Of a stretch of 64,000 bases of DNA, positions 1 through 10,067 are shown in pieces (within the stretch, counting starts at the first letter, position 1; each line of letters begins with the position of its first letter). Source of the DNA: Nymphaea colorata (Eukaryota > Streptophyta > Magnoliopsida > Nymphaeales > Nymphaeaceae); contig NC_045140.1 in the NCBI RefSeq assembly GCF_008831285.2, positions 10,538,505 to 10,602,504 of the forward strand. The letters are read 5' to 3'. The position numbers and the translations under genes were made by a program. Below the pieces are notes generated by a model. That model did not search any database, had not been told where the DNA came from, and saw only the letters and a program-made list of their open reading frames with translations.

Positions 1-927
1 ATCAATAAGCATAGATTCAAGAGCATGTTTGACAAAAAGAATAATTCATGACTGTTATATGAATATAATGAGACTGGTTTATGAAACATTTTTCGTAAAT
101 ATATCTCAATTTTTTTTAGCATGTTCATGAAGCATTTACAAGCTATCCTTGTCACTAATCCACCCCTACTATATGTGTTGATATATCCCAAATTTAAGAT
201 TTGAAGTGATTTAAGCATTGTTGGCCAACTCAGTAAGTTGACTCGAGAACCGTTCGAGTTGGCTTGGGATCGCCCTCTCATTGGCTACGAGTTAGAGCGA
301 TCCCAAGCGAGTCAGCATCAAAACTCAGGCGTCTCGGCCAAGAATTGGTTGACTCGCTAGATTGGTGACTTCGACCACAATTGTTCGAGTTTAGTTCAAT
401 TGTTTTAAAGTGTAAAAATTCATTTTCGTTCTTACGTTTTTATCCTTTTTTTTTTCCTCTCATGAAAGCTTTTATAAGGACATGAAAGAAGTACTAGCCC
501 AACAATTCATAAATATATTCTCACCTTCAATTTCTAAGCATCTAGATGTTCATGGAGAATCAGGTGGTTGATGTAGAAAAGAGAAAGAGATAAATAAAAA
601 GAAGGATAGAGATAAATACAAGCTAAGCATGTGTTCTTAGTTGAGTGACCTCCTTTACAGTTAAGAGTTATTGATAAATCATAACCAAGATCATATTGCT
701 TCATGTTGGGTGGAGAGACAGCAGTTTAAACTACAAGATTACTGTAAAAATGCACTATAAAAATTTACAACTTGACCTGACCGAGTCGTTGAGTCAACTC
801 GCTGGCCCACTAACCTGTTCATGTATCGATCCGAGTCCGATTCCCGAGTTTACCAAATTATGAATTCAGTCAGATGCCCCCTCCTTTGAATCAGACTTCA
901 AACACAGGTTTTAGCTAAGTACTGGAC
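1..927. other. intergenic DNA, no gene seen
   Basis: AT-rich sequence without a supportable gene. Stretches at 230-420 and 775-870 are rich in scattered GACTCG/CGAGT words, like the degenerate AGCTCGA-rich DNA at 5590-5960. One perfect 12-bp inverted repeat is listed separately. Nothing else is recognisable. Confidence 0.6.
262..308. repeat. 12-bp perfect inverted repeat
   Basis: GCTTGGGATCGC at 262-273 is followed after 23 bases by its exact reverse complement GCGATCCCAAGC at 297-308. It could form a hairpin. No flanking duplication or gene is visible, so its role is unknown; it may be a piece of a decayed transposon end. Confidence 0.7.
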
Positions 928-1049
928 ATATCAAATCACACATTGGTGATATCCAGTGTTTGTCTAGTCTATGGAATCCCACATCAATATATCAAATCAC
1001 ACAATGGTGATATCCAGTGTTTGTCTAGTCTATGGAATCCCACATCAAA
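928..1049. repeat. two-copy tandem duplication, 61-bp unit
   Basis: The unit beginning ATATCAAATCACACA occurs twice head to tail, with matching words at 931 and 992 (period 61) and only single-base differences (for example CATTGG against CAATGG). The near identity points to a recent tandem duplication. The 92-residue frame across it has no family match and I do not call it a gene. The following 1050-1432 holds nothing I recognise. Confidence 0.85.
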
Positions 1050-1432
1050 GAGATTTTCAGATTCATTTTCCAATAGAATGGGACCAGCCCAGATCACTTT
1101 TGTCGGAAAGAGATTTCATATTAGTCTAGGATCAGAGAGCCGAGATGTCAGGCACACCTTAGTGAGTGACAGGGAAGGAACAGAGCTATATCAATCTATG
1201 CATTTATATATCAAATTTTAGCAAGTTAGCTGAAGCACACGTCTTCTTGATGTATATTGCTTCGTCACTGGTAACGGGCATTCAGGTACACATACACAAA
1301 CTTTTCAGTTGTGAAAATAAATACGATTGTATGTCTCGTCACTTACAAGTATGCATGAGCCATTGAATGGTGGTATCCAAGTTTTAATTTATAGGCCCCA
1401 TTTTCGCCTACTCTGATCAAGTAATTAAATAG

Positions 1433-1579
1433 CAGTGGTGAGGGCATGTGTGGGCTATTGTCCACACTGACCCACCTTATTCGCTTATTTATATATTAAC
1501 GTTTTATAGCTCTTTGAATATTTACATATTGGTGCTTCTTAACGGTTTAGAATTTCAATATTAGTTGGCTCCGCCATTG
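1433..1579. mobile_element. hAT-like MITE, family 1, copy 1
   Basis: A 147-bp element that starts CAGTGGTGAGGGC and ends GGCTCCGCCATTG, imperfect terminal inverted repeats of the form CAGTGGCGGAGC. It is flanked by TTAAATAG (1425-1432) and TTAGATAG (1580-1587), an 8-bp target duplication with one mismatch. Eight-base duplications are typical of hAT transposons. Internal words (TGTGGGC, TTGTCCACAC) recur in the copy at 4625-4802, so this is a dispersed family. It has no coding capacity and would depend on a transposase supplied elsewhere. Confidence 0.65.
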
Positions 1580-1851
1580 TTAGATAGCCCAGACATTCCG
1601 ACGCATTACCCTACACATTTTCTTAAAGTTAAAGTTATCATTAGGAACATCCGAAGCATATCATTTAAGAACTAAGAAGGAAGAGTAAATAAAAATTGGA
1701 AGGCTTGCAATGCTTTAAGGTTTCATGGGCCAAAAAATTTCAAGATTTAATTCCCAGGCCGGACAGAACACAAAACATGTTTTTAAGAAAATTTTGTTGA
1801 ATCTCTGCAAATTATCAAATGGAACAAAGCCATTGTCTTGTAAACAATAAG

Positions 1852-2413
1852 GTTTGGATGGCACCTTCAAAAATTGTTGTTTTAAAAATGGGTTTTTATT
1901 TTTTTTTCACATTTTTGTGGAAAACCCTAGGGTGGGGGGAGGGGGATTCAGATTATTCACTCATTTTGAAAATATATTTTTGTCAAAATTGGTTTTTCAT
2001 AATAACAAATTGGGTTTTTCACAAACCAGTTCTTGGCCGTCACTGAAACATGTCTTAGATAGTAGCATTTTGCATCCAGGACAAAAGCCAGACTTTCACT
2101 GCCAGAAATCTGGTTTTTGTTTGGATAGCAATAATGATATAATATGGTAAATACGTAGATAACATCCTCCTAGGTTGCCTTTATATGGCACCCTCAAAAA
2201 TGAAGTTTTTTGGGAAGCTTGTTTTTTATGAACGCCTTGTTTCTTAACCAGTTTTGGGATCTGGTTATTTGTGTAGGTGACAAGACGATCACTTCTTGAA
2301 ATCTGTTTTGGTTAACAACAATGAATGAATATAGAAAAGTCAGGTTTTTCAGGGCCCTTTGAAACAAGAGGTTTGTTAAAAATGGTTTTACAAACACAGC
2401 GTCACCCAAACAT
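1852..2413. mobile_element. candidate TIR element, GTTTGGATGGCACC type
   Basis: The stretch opens with GTTTGGATGGCACCTTCAAA and closes with CACAGCGTCACCCAAACAT, whose reverse complement resembles the opening (about 10 of 14 bases). A second GGCACCCTCAAAAATGAAG motif lies inside at 2187. A similar end, GAGGGTGTCATTCAAACATG, occurs at about 6675-6695. No clear target duplication was found, so the borders are approximate. The frames inside are not convincing genes. Confidence 0.4.
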
Positions 2414-2444
2414 ACATATTGTTTTAGTGGGAGTCACATATGAG

Positions 2445-2630
2445 TAGTGACGGAGCCAAAAAAAATTGGTTGGAGGGGGTACTTGTTTAAACAAACTCAA
2501 AACTGGTTGGGCACTTTTATATATATATATATATATATATATGAATAAATATTTAAGATTTCTATTTAAAAATAAAAAACTTTTAAGAGACTGGTGCGAC
2601 CCACACCAGCAACAATGTGGCTATGCCATG
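2445..2630. mobile_element. hAT-like MITE, family 1, copy 2
   Basis: Starts TAGTGACGGAGCC and ends GGCTATGCCATG, a diverged pair of the CAGTGGCGGAGCC inverted repeat. It is flanked by CATATGAG (2437-2444) and CATATGGG (2631-2638), an 8-bp duplication with one mismatch. A (TA)n tract of about 26 bases lies inside near 2517. It shares the word GTGCGACCCACACCAGC-type GC block with the other copies. Older than copy 3, judging by end divergence. Confidence 0.55.
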
Positions 2631-2875
2631 CATATGGGTGCCTTCACCAGTCCCTCAATGTTCTTTTTATAATTTTATTTTGATCATCAAATATTTCCTC
2701 TGTTATATATATGGTACCATTTCAAATATAAAAATCTATGAATAAATGCCGCTCAAAAAAATTTTCTCTTCACCATTGACTTATTCCTAAGTGCATTAAC
2801 ATGGACTCCAACCTAAGTGCCAACATGGTTCTAAAATGTGAAAATAGAGGGGAAGGGAGCTTGTTTAATTAGTTA

Positions 2876-3060
2876 TGTGCACACCTTTTTAGTGCACAGG
2901 ATTATGCAATGAAAAAAATGCCCTAAATTTTTGAAAGGAATAAAAAAAGATTGTATAAAACGAAAAAGTCTAAAATGCCTACTGCTTTATAAAAAAATTA
3001 AAAAAATACCTTCTCTCCCTTTTGGTGCATACTTGTTCCATGCACTGTGGTGTGCACACC
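2876..3060. mobile_element. small inverted-repeat element, GTGCACACC family, copy 1
   Basis: Bounded by TGTGCACACC at 2876 and GGTGTGCACACC at 3049-3060. The inner flanks also pair: AGTGCACAGGA near the left end against TCCATGCACTGTGG near the right. The A-rich middle (AAAAATGCCC, AAAAAAATTAAAA) recurs at 3856-4085 and 9060-9290, so it is a dispersed non-coding family. No target duplication could be fixed, and the transposon superfamily is unknown. Confidence 0.5.
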
Positions 3061-3855
3061 ATTCAATCTCCTTCCCAAGATCTCAACGATGCACTATGCT
3101 GCAAGAGTAGAATGCCGATAGGATTGGAACAACAATGATTTCCCTCACTAAGTTAAATGTGGCCAATGGTAAAAGGTCATGAGAATCTGATCTGTAGATT
3201 GAATTTAGTGAACAACAAATATAAGACCATTAAGTGGGCTTATTTTATAAGATCTAATCAATATGTTGGATTTTCATGATTTATTTGTTGACATTGCAAG
3301 CACATGTGCACTCTTAGATTCATCCCATGCTTTCTTTTGTATGTAAAAGGTCTGGTGCCCACCTCCCCGAAACACATTCTAAAGATTGTGGTTCGAAAAC
3401 CTAAACTTATAACATTGAATTTAAAATGCCAAGAAGTAGATCAATAAAAAAGTTCATAACTTTATTTTGGTACATTAATGATGAGATTTTATACTTTTTT
3501 AAAATCAATATAATAGATCGAATCTTGATTTCGTTTGGCCTTAAAAAAATTATTATGGTTACTTTTTTTCTTAGGCTTAGACAGTACAATTTGCGTGCAA
3601 GTTTGAAAAATAATTAAACACATTGGTTCACATACTCAATTAGACATTCCAATTAATTGGATGACATGACCGTAATATATAATGTCAGTATGCACTAAAA
3701 GAAAATCAGACGAATGAAACTGACTTTCTTTATTAAAATAGTTCAGACAATATTGTAGAGAGTAAAATACTTAACTCCCAAAATGACTTCTTGTCCATGC
3801 ATGTTAAAGACCCATTATCTTCTATTGTGGATACTAGTCGCAGATCGAAACTTGT
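3061..3855. other. intergenic DNA, no gene seen
   Basis: AT-rich. Overlapping 60- to 63-residue frames on both strands at 3407-3617 are mirror readings of the same A/T-rich DNA with no recognisable motif. Nothing else stands out. Confidence 0.5.
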
Positions 3856-4085
3856 TGCGTGCACGAGAGTGTGAACGAAAAATTGGTGTACGGAAGTGGC
3901 AATGACCAAAATACCCTTATTAAAATAAAACACAAAAAATAAAGGATAAAAAAGGATTGTAAAAAAGTAAAAATGCCTAAAATGTTCACTTCCTCTATAA
4001 AACATTTCAAAAATGCCCTTACCCCTTCGGTGCATATTTGTTGCGTGCACTCCTCTCGGCACGCTCCTCAATCTGGTGTGGGCAT
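3856..4085. repeat. GTGCACACC family, copy 2 (diverged)
   Basis: Contains CTTGTTGCGTGCACGAGAGT on the left and TTTGTTGCGTGCACTCCTCT on the right, plus the A-rich core with ATACCCTTATTAAAATAAAA and AAAATGCCCTTACCC. Layout and core words match the copies at 2876-3060 and 9060-9290. Borders are approximate. The 126-residue minus-strand frame across it is an accident of this repeat. Confidence 0.45.
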
Positions 4086-4329
4086 GTGCTAACTGCATGT
4101 TAAATTTACACATTAATTTAGTCCTTTTATATATTAATTGGTGCCCTTCAAATTTAAGCGGCCTTAAAAGCTATTTTATGTGGGTAAACCTCAAATCCAT
4201 CGTCACATTAAATGAATTATAATGGTTTACACTCAGTTCTCATCTTTCCACATGGGAAGGGCCCAGGAGCATGTGCCACATTATATAAGGATGTGAATTC
4301 AAATACAATGTACCTTTTACCTTATCAGA

Positions 4330-4916
4330 TTCATTGGATGTTCATATATTTAGATTTGAATACGAACGAATGAAAGTCCATATCATGTCTGAATTTAATT
4401 TTTAAATTCGCAATCCCAATCTGATCCAAATCCATCTTTCAGATTCACATCTGAATCAGAATATGATTTTTAAATGTACAATCGAATCGACGTGATGATA
4501 ACTTCTAAAACCAAAGTTGAAGATATATAGACATTAGATATAGGAACACTTTTTTCTAATTAAATATGAATTCAAATCCAAATCCAAATCTTATGGTCTG
4601 ATATTTCTTTAAAAGTATTGAATCCAGTGGCAGAGCTACATTATAGCTGGTGTGGGCAATTGTCCACACCAGCCCACAAATTTTGCTGTATTTAGATATG
4701 GAAACATCAATGATAGTTAGCTTCTTTTACATATGAGTGGCCCCTCATTTTGAAATTTAAGCTTAAAGTGACCCTCAGCCAGAAATTTCTAACTCCGCTA
4801 CTATTGAATCTGAACCGATCAAATGCTGTTTCTCAAAGTTGAATCCAATATGATTTTTTAATCGGATGTTATTATTATTGTTATCTTTTTCTATCCAATC
4901 CTAATCGGATCCCTTA
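4330..4916. repeat. degenerate GAATTCAAATCC / GGATTCAGAT repeat DNA
   Basis: Many imperfect copies of words such as AATCCAAATCC, GATTCACATCTGAATC and AATCGGAT, split by the MITE at 4625-4802. Such degenerate stretches are common in plant intergenic DNA and are usually decayed transposon interiors. I assign no family. The preceding 4086-4329 holds nothing recognisable. Confidence 0.45.
4625..4802. mobile_element. hAT-like MITE, family 1, copy 3
   Basis: A 178-bp element starting CAGTGGCAGAGCTAC and ending CTAACTCCGCTACT, whose reverse complement matches the start in about 9 of 12 bases. It is flanked by a perfect duplication ATTGAATC at 4617-4624 and 4803-4810 (the match extends one base further as TATTGAATC). 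It shares TGTGGGC and TTGTCCACAC with copy 1. This is the best-preserved member in the window. Confidence 0.7.
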
Positions 4917-5589
4917 ATATCCCTGCACGTGAAATCACCTTTAGTACAAAGAGGTTAATTATTTTGAAGATTGCAGGAGAAGGAAGATGATAGTAATTAG
5001 TTGCAGATTCCTAATTTAACCACAACTGCCCGTATTAATGTTTTATGGTTCCAATGAATTCTCTGCTGGAACTTCTATCTTAGTGGATCAATCTCCTTGC
5101 CTAATTAGGGAAAGAGCATATCTAAGGCAAGATACGCGGGAAAGTTCATCAAAGATGCAATGCAGTTAAGAAGGAGCTTCCCATAATTAAACGCACTCCT
5201 ACCAAGATGGAATCATATAAGGGGGCAACGTTGCTTGGACGAAGGAGATCGATCCACCTCCATCCACAGTCCACGTAAAGATTCAGAATCCCTAAACCTT
5301 CTGTCACATCATCCCAATGGCACCACCAAGTTGATCTGTATCAGCGAAACGAGAAAGAACGTGTTATAGTGATCTTTCAGATCTTTTTCCCCTTCATTCG
5401 TTACGGTATCTATGACATTGAAAAATTAGAAGTTGGAGAAATCGATGCGTTCTTTTTTCGTTTTGAGGAAGAAAAGATTCTTGCAGAAACAAATGAAAAT
5501 CATGGAGGTAGTTCCCTAAGGCACAGTTATAAGCTAAGTAAAAGGCGACGCTAGCATATCATTATCATTATGATTATGCATCAGATGCT
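4917..5589. other. unassigned DNA with one unrecognised 61-residue frame
   Basis: Less AT-rich than its surroundings. A frame at 5369-5554 (plus) encodes 61 residues with a charged middle (EKLEVGEIDAFFFRFEEEK) and a basic end. The frame continues upstream without a Met as RNEKERVIVIFQIFF. The even composition looks gene-like, but I recognise no family and no splice structure. It may be an exon or a gene relic. Confidence 0.25.
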
Positions 5590-5960
5590 TGGATTTAAGA
5601 CAGCAGGCGGCTAGCTCAAGCTCGACTCAACTAAGAAAACTCAAGCTTGAGCTCAACTTGAACTAGAGTTGAGATCCATAGAACAGGCTTGAGCTTGACT
5701 CGATTATACAACGTGGAACTAGCTCGAGATTGACATGCTTAACTTGTTTAATTCATTTCTGTTCATTTGTCTCATTTCTTTGAATTCATTTAACTCGTCA
5801 ACTCGTTTAACTTATAATTCAACTACGCTGAACTGGTTTCTCGAGTCGAAATGAGATTAAACAAGTCAAGTTCTTTCATTTCGAGTTTAAATTTATACTC
5901 GAGCTCGATTTGAAGTTTTCTTGAACAAATTCAAGTCGAGTTCAAGTTGACTTGTGCAGT
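5590..5960. repeat. AGCTCGA/AACTCGA-rich degenerate repeat
   Basis: Dozens of overlapping words built from CTCAAGCTCGACTC, CTTGAGCTC, ACTCGTTTAACTC and TCAAGTCGAGTTC on both strands, giving many small palindromes. This composition is common in plant intergenic DNA; the source element is not identifiable here. Similar but weaker stretches occur at 13820-14020 and 18375-18440. Confidence 0.6.
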
Positions 5961-6150
5961 CTTACTTGGATCGCCTTATTTTTAGATTTGTGAGTGAGTT
6001 TTAGAAATAATCTAAAACATTTTAAGTTGACAAAAAATTGAAAAAGATAAAGACCGGTATGCCGATCAGTATCCTCTGATACAGAAACAATGTTTTGGAC
6101 AACATATCTAATTCCAAATGGGTGCCTCGCAAAAATACTGTTTTCTGCTT

Positions 6151-6182
6151 ATATATATATATATATATAGACACACACACAC
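6151..6182. repeat. (TA)n-(CA)n microsatellite
   Basis: A (TA)n run of about 18 bases followed by AGA and (CA)n of about 12 bases. A compound simple repeat with no gene context. Confidence 0.9.
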
Positions 6183-7686
6183 AAGATTTGAAGACAGAAC
6201 TGCCAAGATCTGATGTGTAGGATCCTTAAAAATTTGCAAACATGTATGTAGAAGCATAAGAAAAAGTGAATGTATGCTATATACAAGTTCCGAAATTTTT
6301 TTGGGTATTTCAAGATCTTTTCTCGAAACTTGTCCACAAGGAGCATTGGAGACGGGAGAGACCCTTGGCGTGCAGATGAAGGCAGACATATACATATGAA
6401 TGTGGAAGATTGCAATCCTGTGAAATTTGTGCAGTTTAATCTTAAGACATTTGAATTAGTTTCACGTTGAAGAGATTGATAATATTTTTCACGCCTCCGT
6501 TTTCCTGCTAATTATTTATGCACCACCCATGTGCAAACCTTCAGCCTTTAGGGCACTGCATTTGCATGAATCCCTAAAAGCTGTCTTTTGGGTATGTCAC
6601 CAACATATAAACGAATTTTAACAAATGATTTAGAACCGTTTTCACAAAACTAATTCTTACTAAACAGCTTTATTTGAGGGTGTCATTCAAACATGCCCTA
6701 AGAATTTTGTGGTAAACAAACAGTGCCATAGGTACCCACTAAGAATATTGGCCACTATGGTTTTGTGCAATATTTGGGCTTTCATAAGTACTTAGAACCT
6801 AAGTCGTCGCGGTGAAACCGTTGCCGTTGAAGATGTTGTATACCCTTGAGAGTGCGACCAAGTTAATTTCATGTCCGGAATGAGTTTAACCAGTCAAAAG
6901 CATGTGATTGTATTTGCCTGTTCAAGAAAAGGTTCGTTATTGGCAACAAAGATATTTTGTGAGCGTCTTATGAATCTGTTTCAAAGATTCATGTAGATTC
7001 ATGGAACACTATAACTAATGCTTCATAAATCCAGCATAATTTTTAGAGTAAATTCATAAAACACTCATAAAATGTCTCTATTATCCAATCACCCAAAAGG
7101 AATTATAGTTATAATGAGAGAATATGTCACAAATTAGGCATTTTTGATACGCTAGAAAGTATAAATATACTATTGCAGTTATTGTTATTTGCCAGTTACT
7201 GAAAGTATATTAGCTTCAACCAGCCTGAATGGGCCGCATGAATCAATGACCTGAGATTTGTTTGCACGTCAAGATCCTTTGCAGCCACCAGCTAGTTGAG
7301 ACCAATAGGGATGTAAATGGTTCAAAATCGGGTCGGATTCAGCCTTTACCAGATTTGACTTAGTTGGTTTTCTTGGCTATCAAGTTTGGATTCAAATTCC
7401 TATTTGGGCCATACTTCTTAAAACTAAATTCAGATCTGCCTAGCATGATATCCAATCTTCATATATAATTGGGTCACGTCTTCATTAAATTCTAGCAACA
7501 ACAAATTGATACTCAATTAAGTAATTTCACATAATGAACATATTTGATAAGTACCTGATCCTAAATTTGTTTTATCAAATTCGACTAAACAAATTCAAAA
7601 TTGAGTTGACAAGTGCACCTAGAAAACCCTAGAAAGCAGAAGAATTAAGCTGCTTGGGCCGCAAGAAGAGTGAATATACAGCCCTC
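6183..7686. other. intergenic DNA, no gene seen
   Basis: AT-rich. Frames at 6108-6470 run over the microsatellite and look accidental. A transposon-end-like word GAGGGTGTCATTCAAACATG near 6675 resembles the ends of the candidate element at 1852-2413. Words such as TCATGGAACACTATAA at 6995 recur near 12450-12620 and suggest old shared repeats. Confidence 0.5.
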
Positions 7687-7687
7687 C

Positions 7688-7691
7688 ACAC

Positions 7692-7724
<33 letters not shown>
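7688..7724. repeat. (GA)n microsatellite
   Basis: A run of GAGAGA units starting CACAGAGAGAAAGAGAGAG. Purine-rich simple repeat, no gene attached. Confidence 0.9.
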
Positions 7725-8316
7725 ATCATGTGCAGGATCTTGGGTAGGCCAAAGACCAAAACCGACTTTCACTTTTAGCAAGGCAATTGCCTCCACATTT
7801 TAGTTGGAGAGCACGCCCTCGTGTTCTTAAACCCTCGCCATCTTACCAGCTTATAATTTATTTATTAAGCCCCCGCAAATTTTTGAAACATATTTTAATG
7901 ATTTTGTTTACACATATTTGATTTTTGAGGCAACAGCTAAGAGATGATATATCCGAATGAATTGCATTTTAGCCGCTTGAATGCTTGAATTATGCACTAA
8001 AATGGTTCTTAAGAAAGGTTTCTAAAAAAATTACTGAACGTTTTTGCCATATGAGTAAAAACCGATGTAATTAATTTTAATGGTTTCTTGCTAATGATGA
8101 GGTTGAGGCTGGGATGCCAAGACATACAACAAATGGACCATGTTCTGGAGGCTCGAAGTGTTATGCAGATGCGCTCTCCGATGCACCACACGCGACCGAA
8201 AATAGTATATTAATCAACACATAAATAAAGTTATAAATTAGTAGTAAGAAGAAACTTACCGCGGTAATTAGTAAGGACATACGGTACAAAGAAGAAAAGT
8301 TGAACAATCGGCTTCT

Positions 8317-8590
8317 TCGCTCATGACTTGGCTTGGGTGACGGAGCGATGCTTATGGTCCCATACGTATACACGTCTGACTTCAATTAAATAACACCAAA
8401 CGATCGAATTTCTTTGGAAAACTAGCGGACAACACTTAAAAAAATTTTGAAAGTTTTTATTTACGGTTGCGTAACGTGCATTTTGTCTTGCATGGGGAAC
8501 ATAAACTGCAGCAACTTGAGTAGAGACAGACAATATGTATCTGCTGAGACTAGCCATTAGATCCATTGCCGACAAGACAAGTTCATTGTT
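8317..8590 (-). pseudogene. possible receptor-like kinase fragment (activation loop region)
   Basis: Read on the minus strand, VSTQVAAVYVPHARQNARYATV (8465-8533) is followed after about 70 A/T-rich bases by KSDVYTYG (8358-8382). In plant receptor-like kinases the activation loop reads roughly VSTxVAGTxGYxAPEY, followed by KSDVYSFG or KSDVYSYG. Here the GxxGY and APEY residues are altered and the two parts are separated by an intron-like or inserted stretch, so it cannot encode a working kinase as it stands. No kinase N-lobe was found upstream. The downstream minus-strand frame 8009-8191 was not assignable. The match is by eye to short motifs only. Confidence 0.35.
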
Positions 8591-8731
8591 TGCGAAAGAA
8601 AAAAGAGAGGAGTAAAATCACCGAAAATTTTCTGTGGTAGATGATAAACGTGGATAAGAAGAAACAATTCAACGTGGCTGAAGTAATTTCCAGCTAGCCC
8701 ATACAGAGGGCTACTTCTGATTTTTACTTGG

Positions 8732-8732
<1 letters not shown>

Positions 8733-8776
<44 letters not shown>
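8733..8776. repeat. (TA)n microsatellite
   Basis: About 22 uninterrupted TA units. Such runs are mutation hot spots and often lie inside or beside transposons. Confidence 0.95.
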
Positions 8777-8780
<4 letters not shown>

Positions 8781-9059
8781 TCAGCTCCTTTGATTGTCCT
8801 ATTCACTGGTATATTATCATGATTAGTTATGGTTTTCGGGAAGAATCCTAATGAATTTCGTGGGCGATATATGGGGACATTTTTGCTTGTCCAATCTAAG
8901 TTGATTAATTTCGTATGAAATCCTTGGGGCTTAAATGATTAAAATGCCTTTAGAGATTCTTTCCTCTGTGATGGCGAAAATGAAATTAAAGAATTTTTCT
9001 TTTGGGTAAAATGACAAAAATATTCATCATTTTTTTAAAATGACCTAAATACCCAAGAA

Positions 9060-9290
9060 TCCAAACATGCCGTTTGGTGTCCATCGTGTTGGGGCCTTTG
9101 GGGGTGAACTTATGCATGATTCAGTATGACTAAAATACCTTTACTTCACACTAAAAAAAACAAAACTTTTTGTAAAAACAAAATTAAAAATGAAAAAATA
9201 AAAAGACTTGAAAGACATTTCTTTTCAAAAATTACTACAATGTCATTCCCTTCATTACTGTGCATGGTGCACTCGCGCACATAACTTTCT
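9060..9290. repeat. GTGCACACC family, copy 3 (diverged)
   Basis: Holds the same ordered words as the copies at 2876 and 3856: a left GTGT-rich end, ACTAAAATACCTTTACTTCA, an A-rich core with AAACAAAATTAAAAATGAAA, and a right end with GTGCATGGTGCACTCGCGCAC. Borders are approximate. Confidence 0.4.
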
Positions 9291-9303
9291 CTCCTTTCAT
9301 GGG

Positions 9304-9451
9304 GCTCTAATCGAGTGTTTGGCTGTTTCCCACCCCTCGACTAAGACATAAGATGGTTGTCTTAATCCGAGCGTCGTGCTCTAATCGAGTTTTTGGCTGT
9401 TGGCCACCCCTTGACTCAGACACAAGATGGTTGTCTTAACCCGGGCGTCGT
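9304..9451. repeat. two-copy tandem duplication, 74-bp unit
   Basis: GCTCTAATCGAGT begins at 9304 and again at 9378. Both units run through TTTGGCTGTT, CCACCCCT, GATGGTTGTCTTAA and end in GCGTCG. About 10 differences separate the two copies, so this duplication is older than the one at 928-1049. Confidence 0.85.
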
Positions 9452-9687
9452 CCTTGGGAGGCCCTAACCGAGTGCTACCCACAATCCGTGCTGTCTGAGG
9501 CAAAATGACTAATATTTTTGGGTGCGGAGATAATGAAACGTCTGTAAAGAGACAAATGGAGAAACCAAAAATCATTTCCCCGCAAACGTAGTGCATGGAG
9601 GGTATGTGCGTTCCACCCATGGACTGGTTTAAGACGGCATGCCTTGGATGCACAAGCAGAAAGGTGCCTAAAATGTGAATTGAGAAG

Positions 9688-10067
9688 CCTATTTGGATGT
9701 AAGGGAAAGGAAACGAGAGGAAGAAAAAGGAAAGATGAATGTAAATCTAACCCTTTCAAATAGTAGGGGAACTATCATGTGATTGGTGAAGACCATTGCC
9801 CACATCTAATGGAGCTGGACCTAGGTCCAACAACATGAGTGCTACCACTCTCTAATCCTTGGTCCGTGCCCCACAGATACCCAACCCATTCAACCAAAAA
9901 CTGGTCGGTATCCCTCAAAGAAAATTTTTTAGCTCTCCCATTGCGGCTCAAAAATTTGACAGATTGCAACATAAGAGAAGGACATGTGACATCTTTTCAT
10001 TCCCTTACATTTTCTCTTATTTCCCTCCTTATTCCCTTTTCCTCCTTTGCTTTCCATTCAAACGTGG
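9688..10067. mobile_element. candidate TIR element with purine-rich ends
   Basis: Left end CCTATTTGGATGTAAGGGAA and right end TTTCCATTCAAACGTGG are imperfect inverted repeats; beyond them the left arm is GGAAA-rich and the right arm TTTCC-rich. No target duplication was found. The overlapping open frames in this stretch (9381-10296) lie on both strands and have no recognisable motif. Confidence 0.35.

Noticed and set aside
3733-4113. 126-residue minus-strand frame
   Set aside because: It lies in a dispersed repeat (GTGCACACC family) and has no protein-like conservation signal that I can see.
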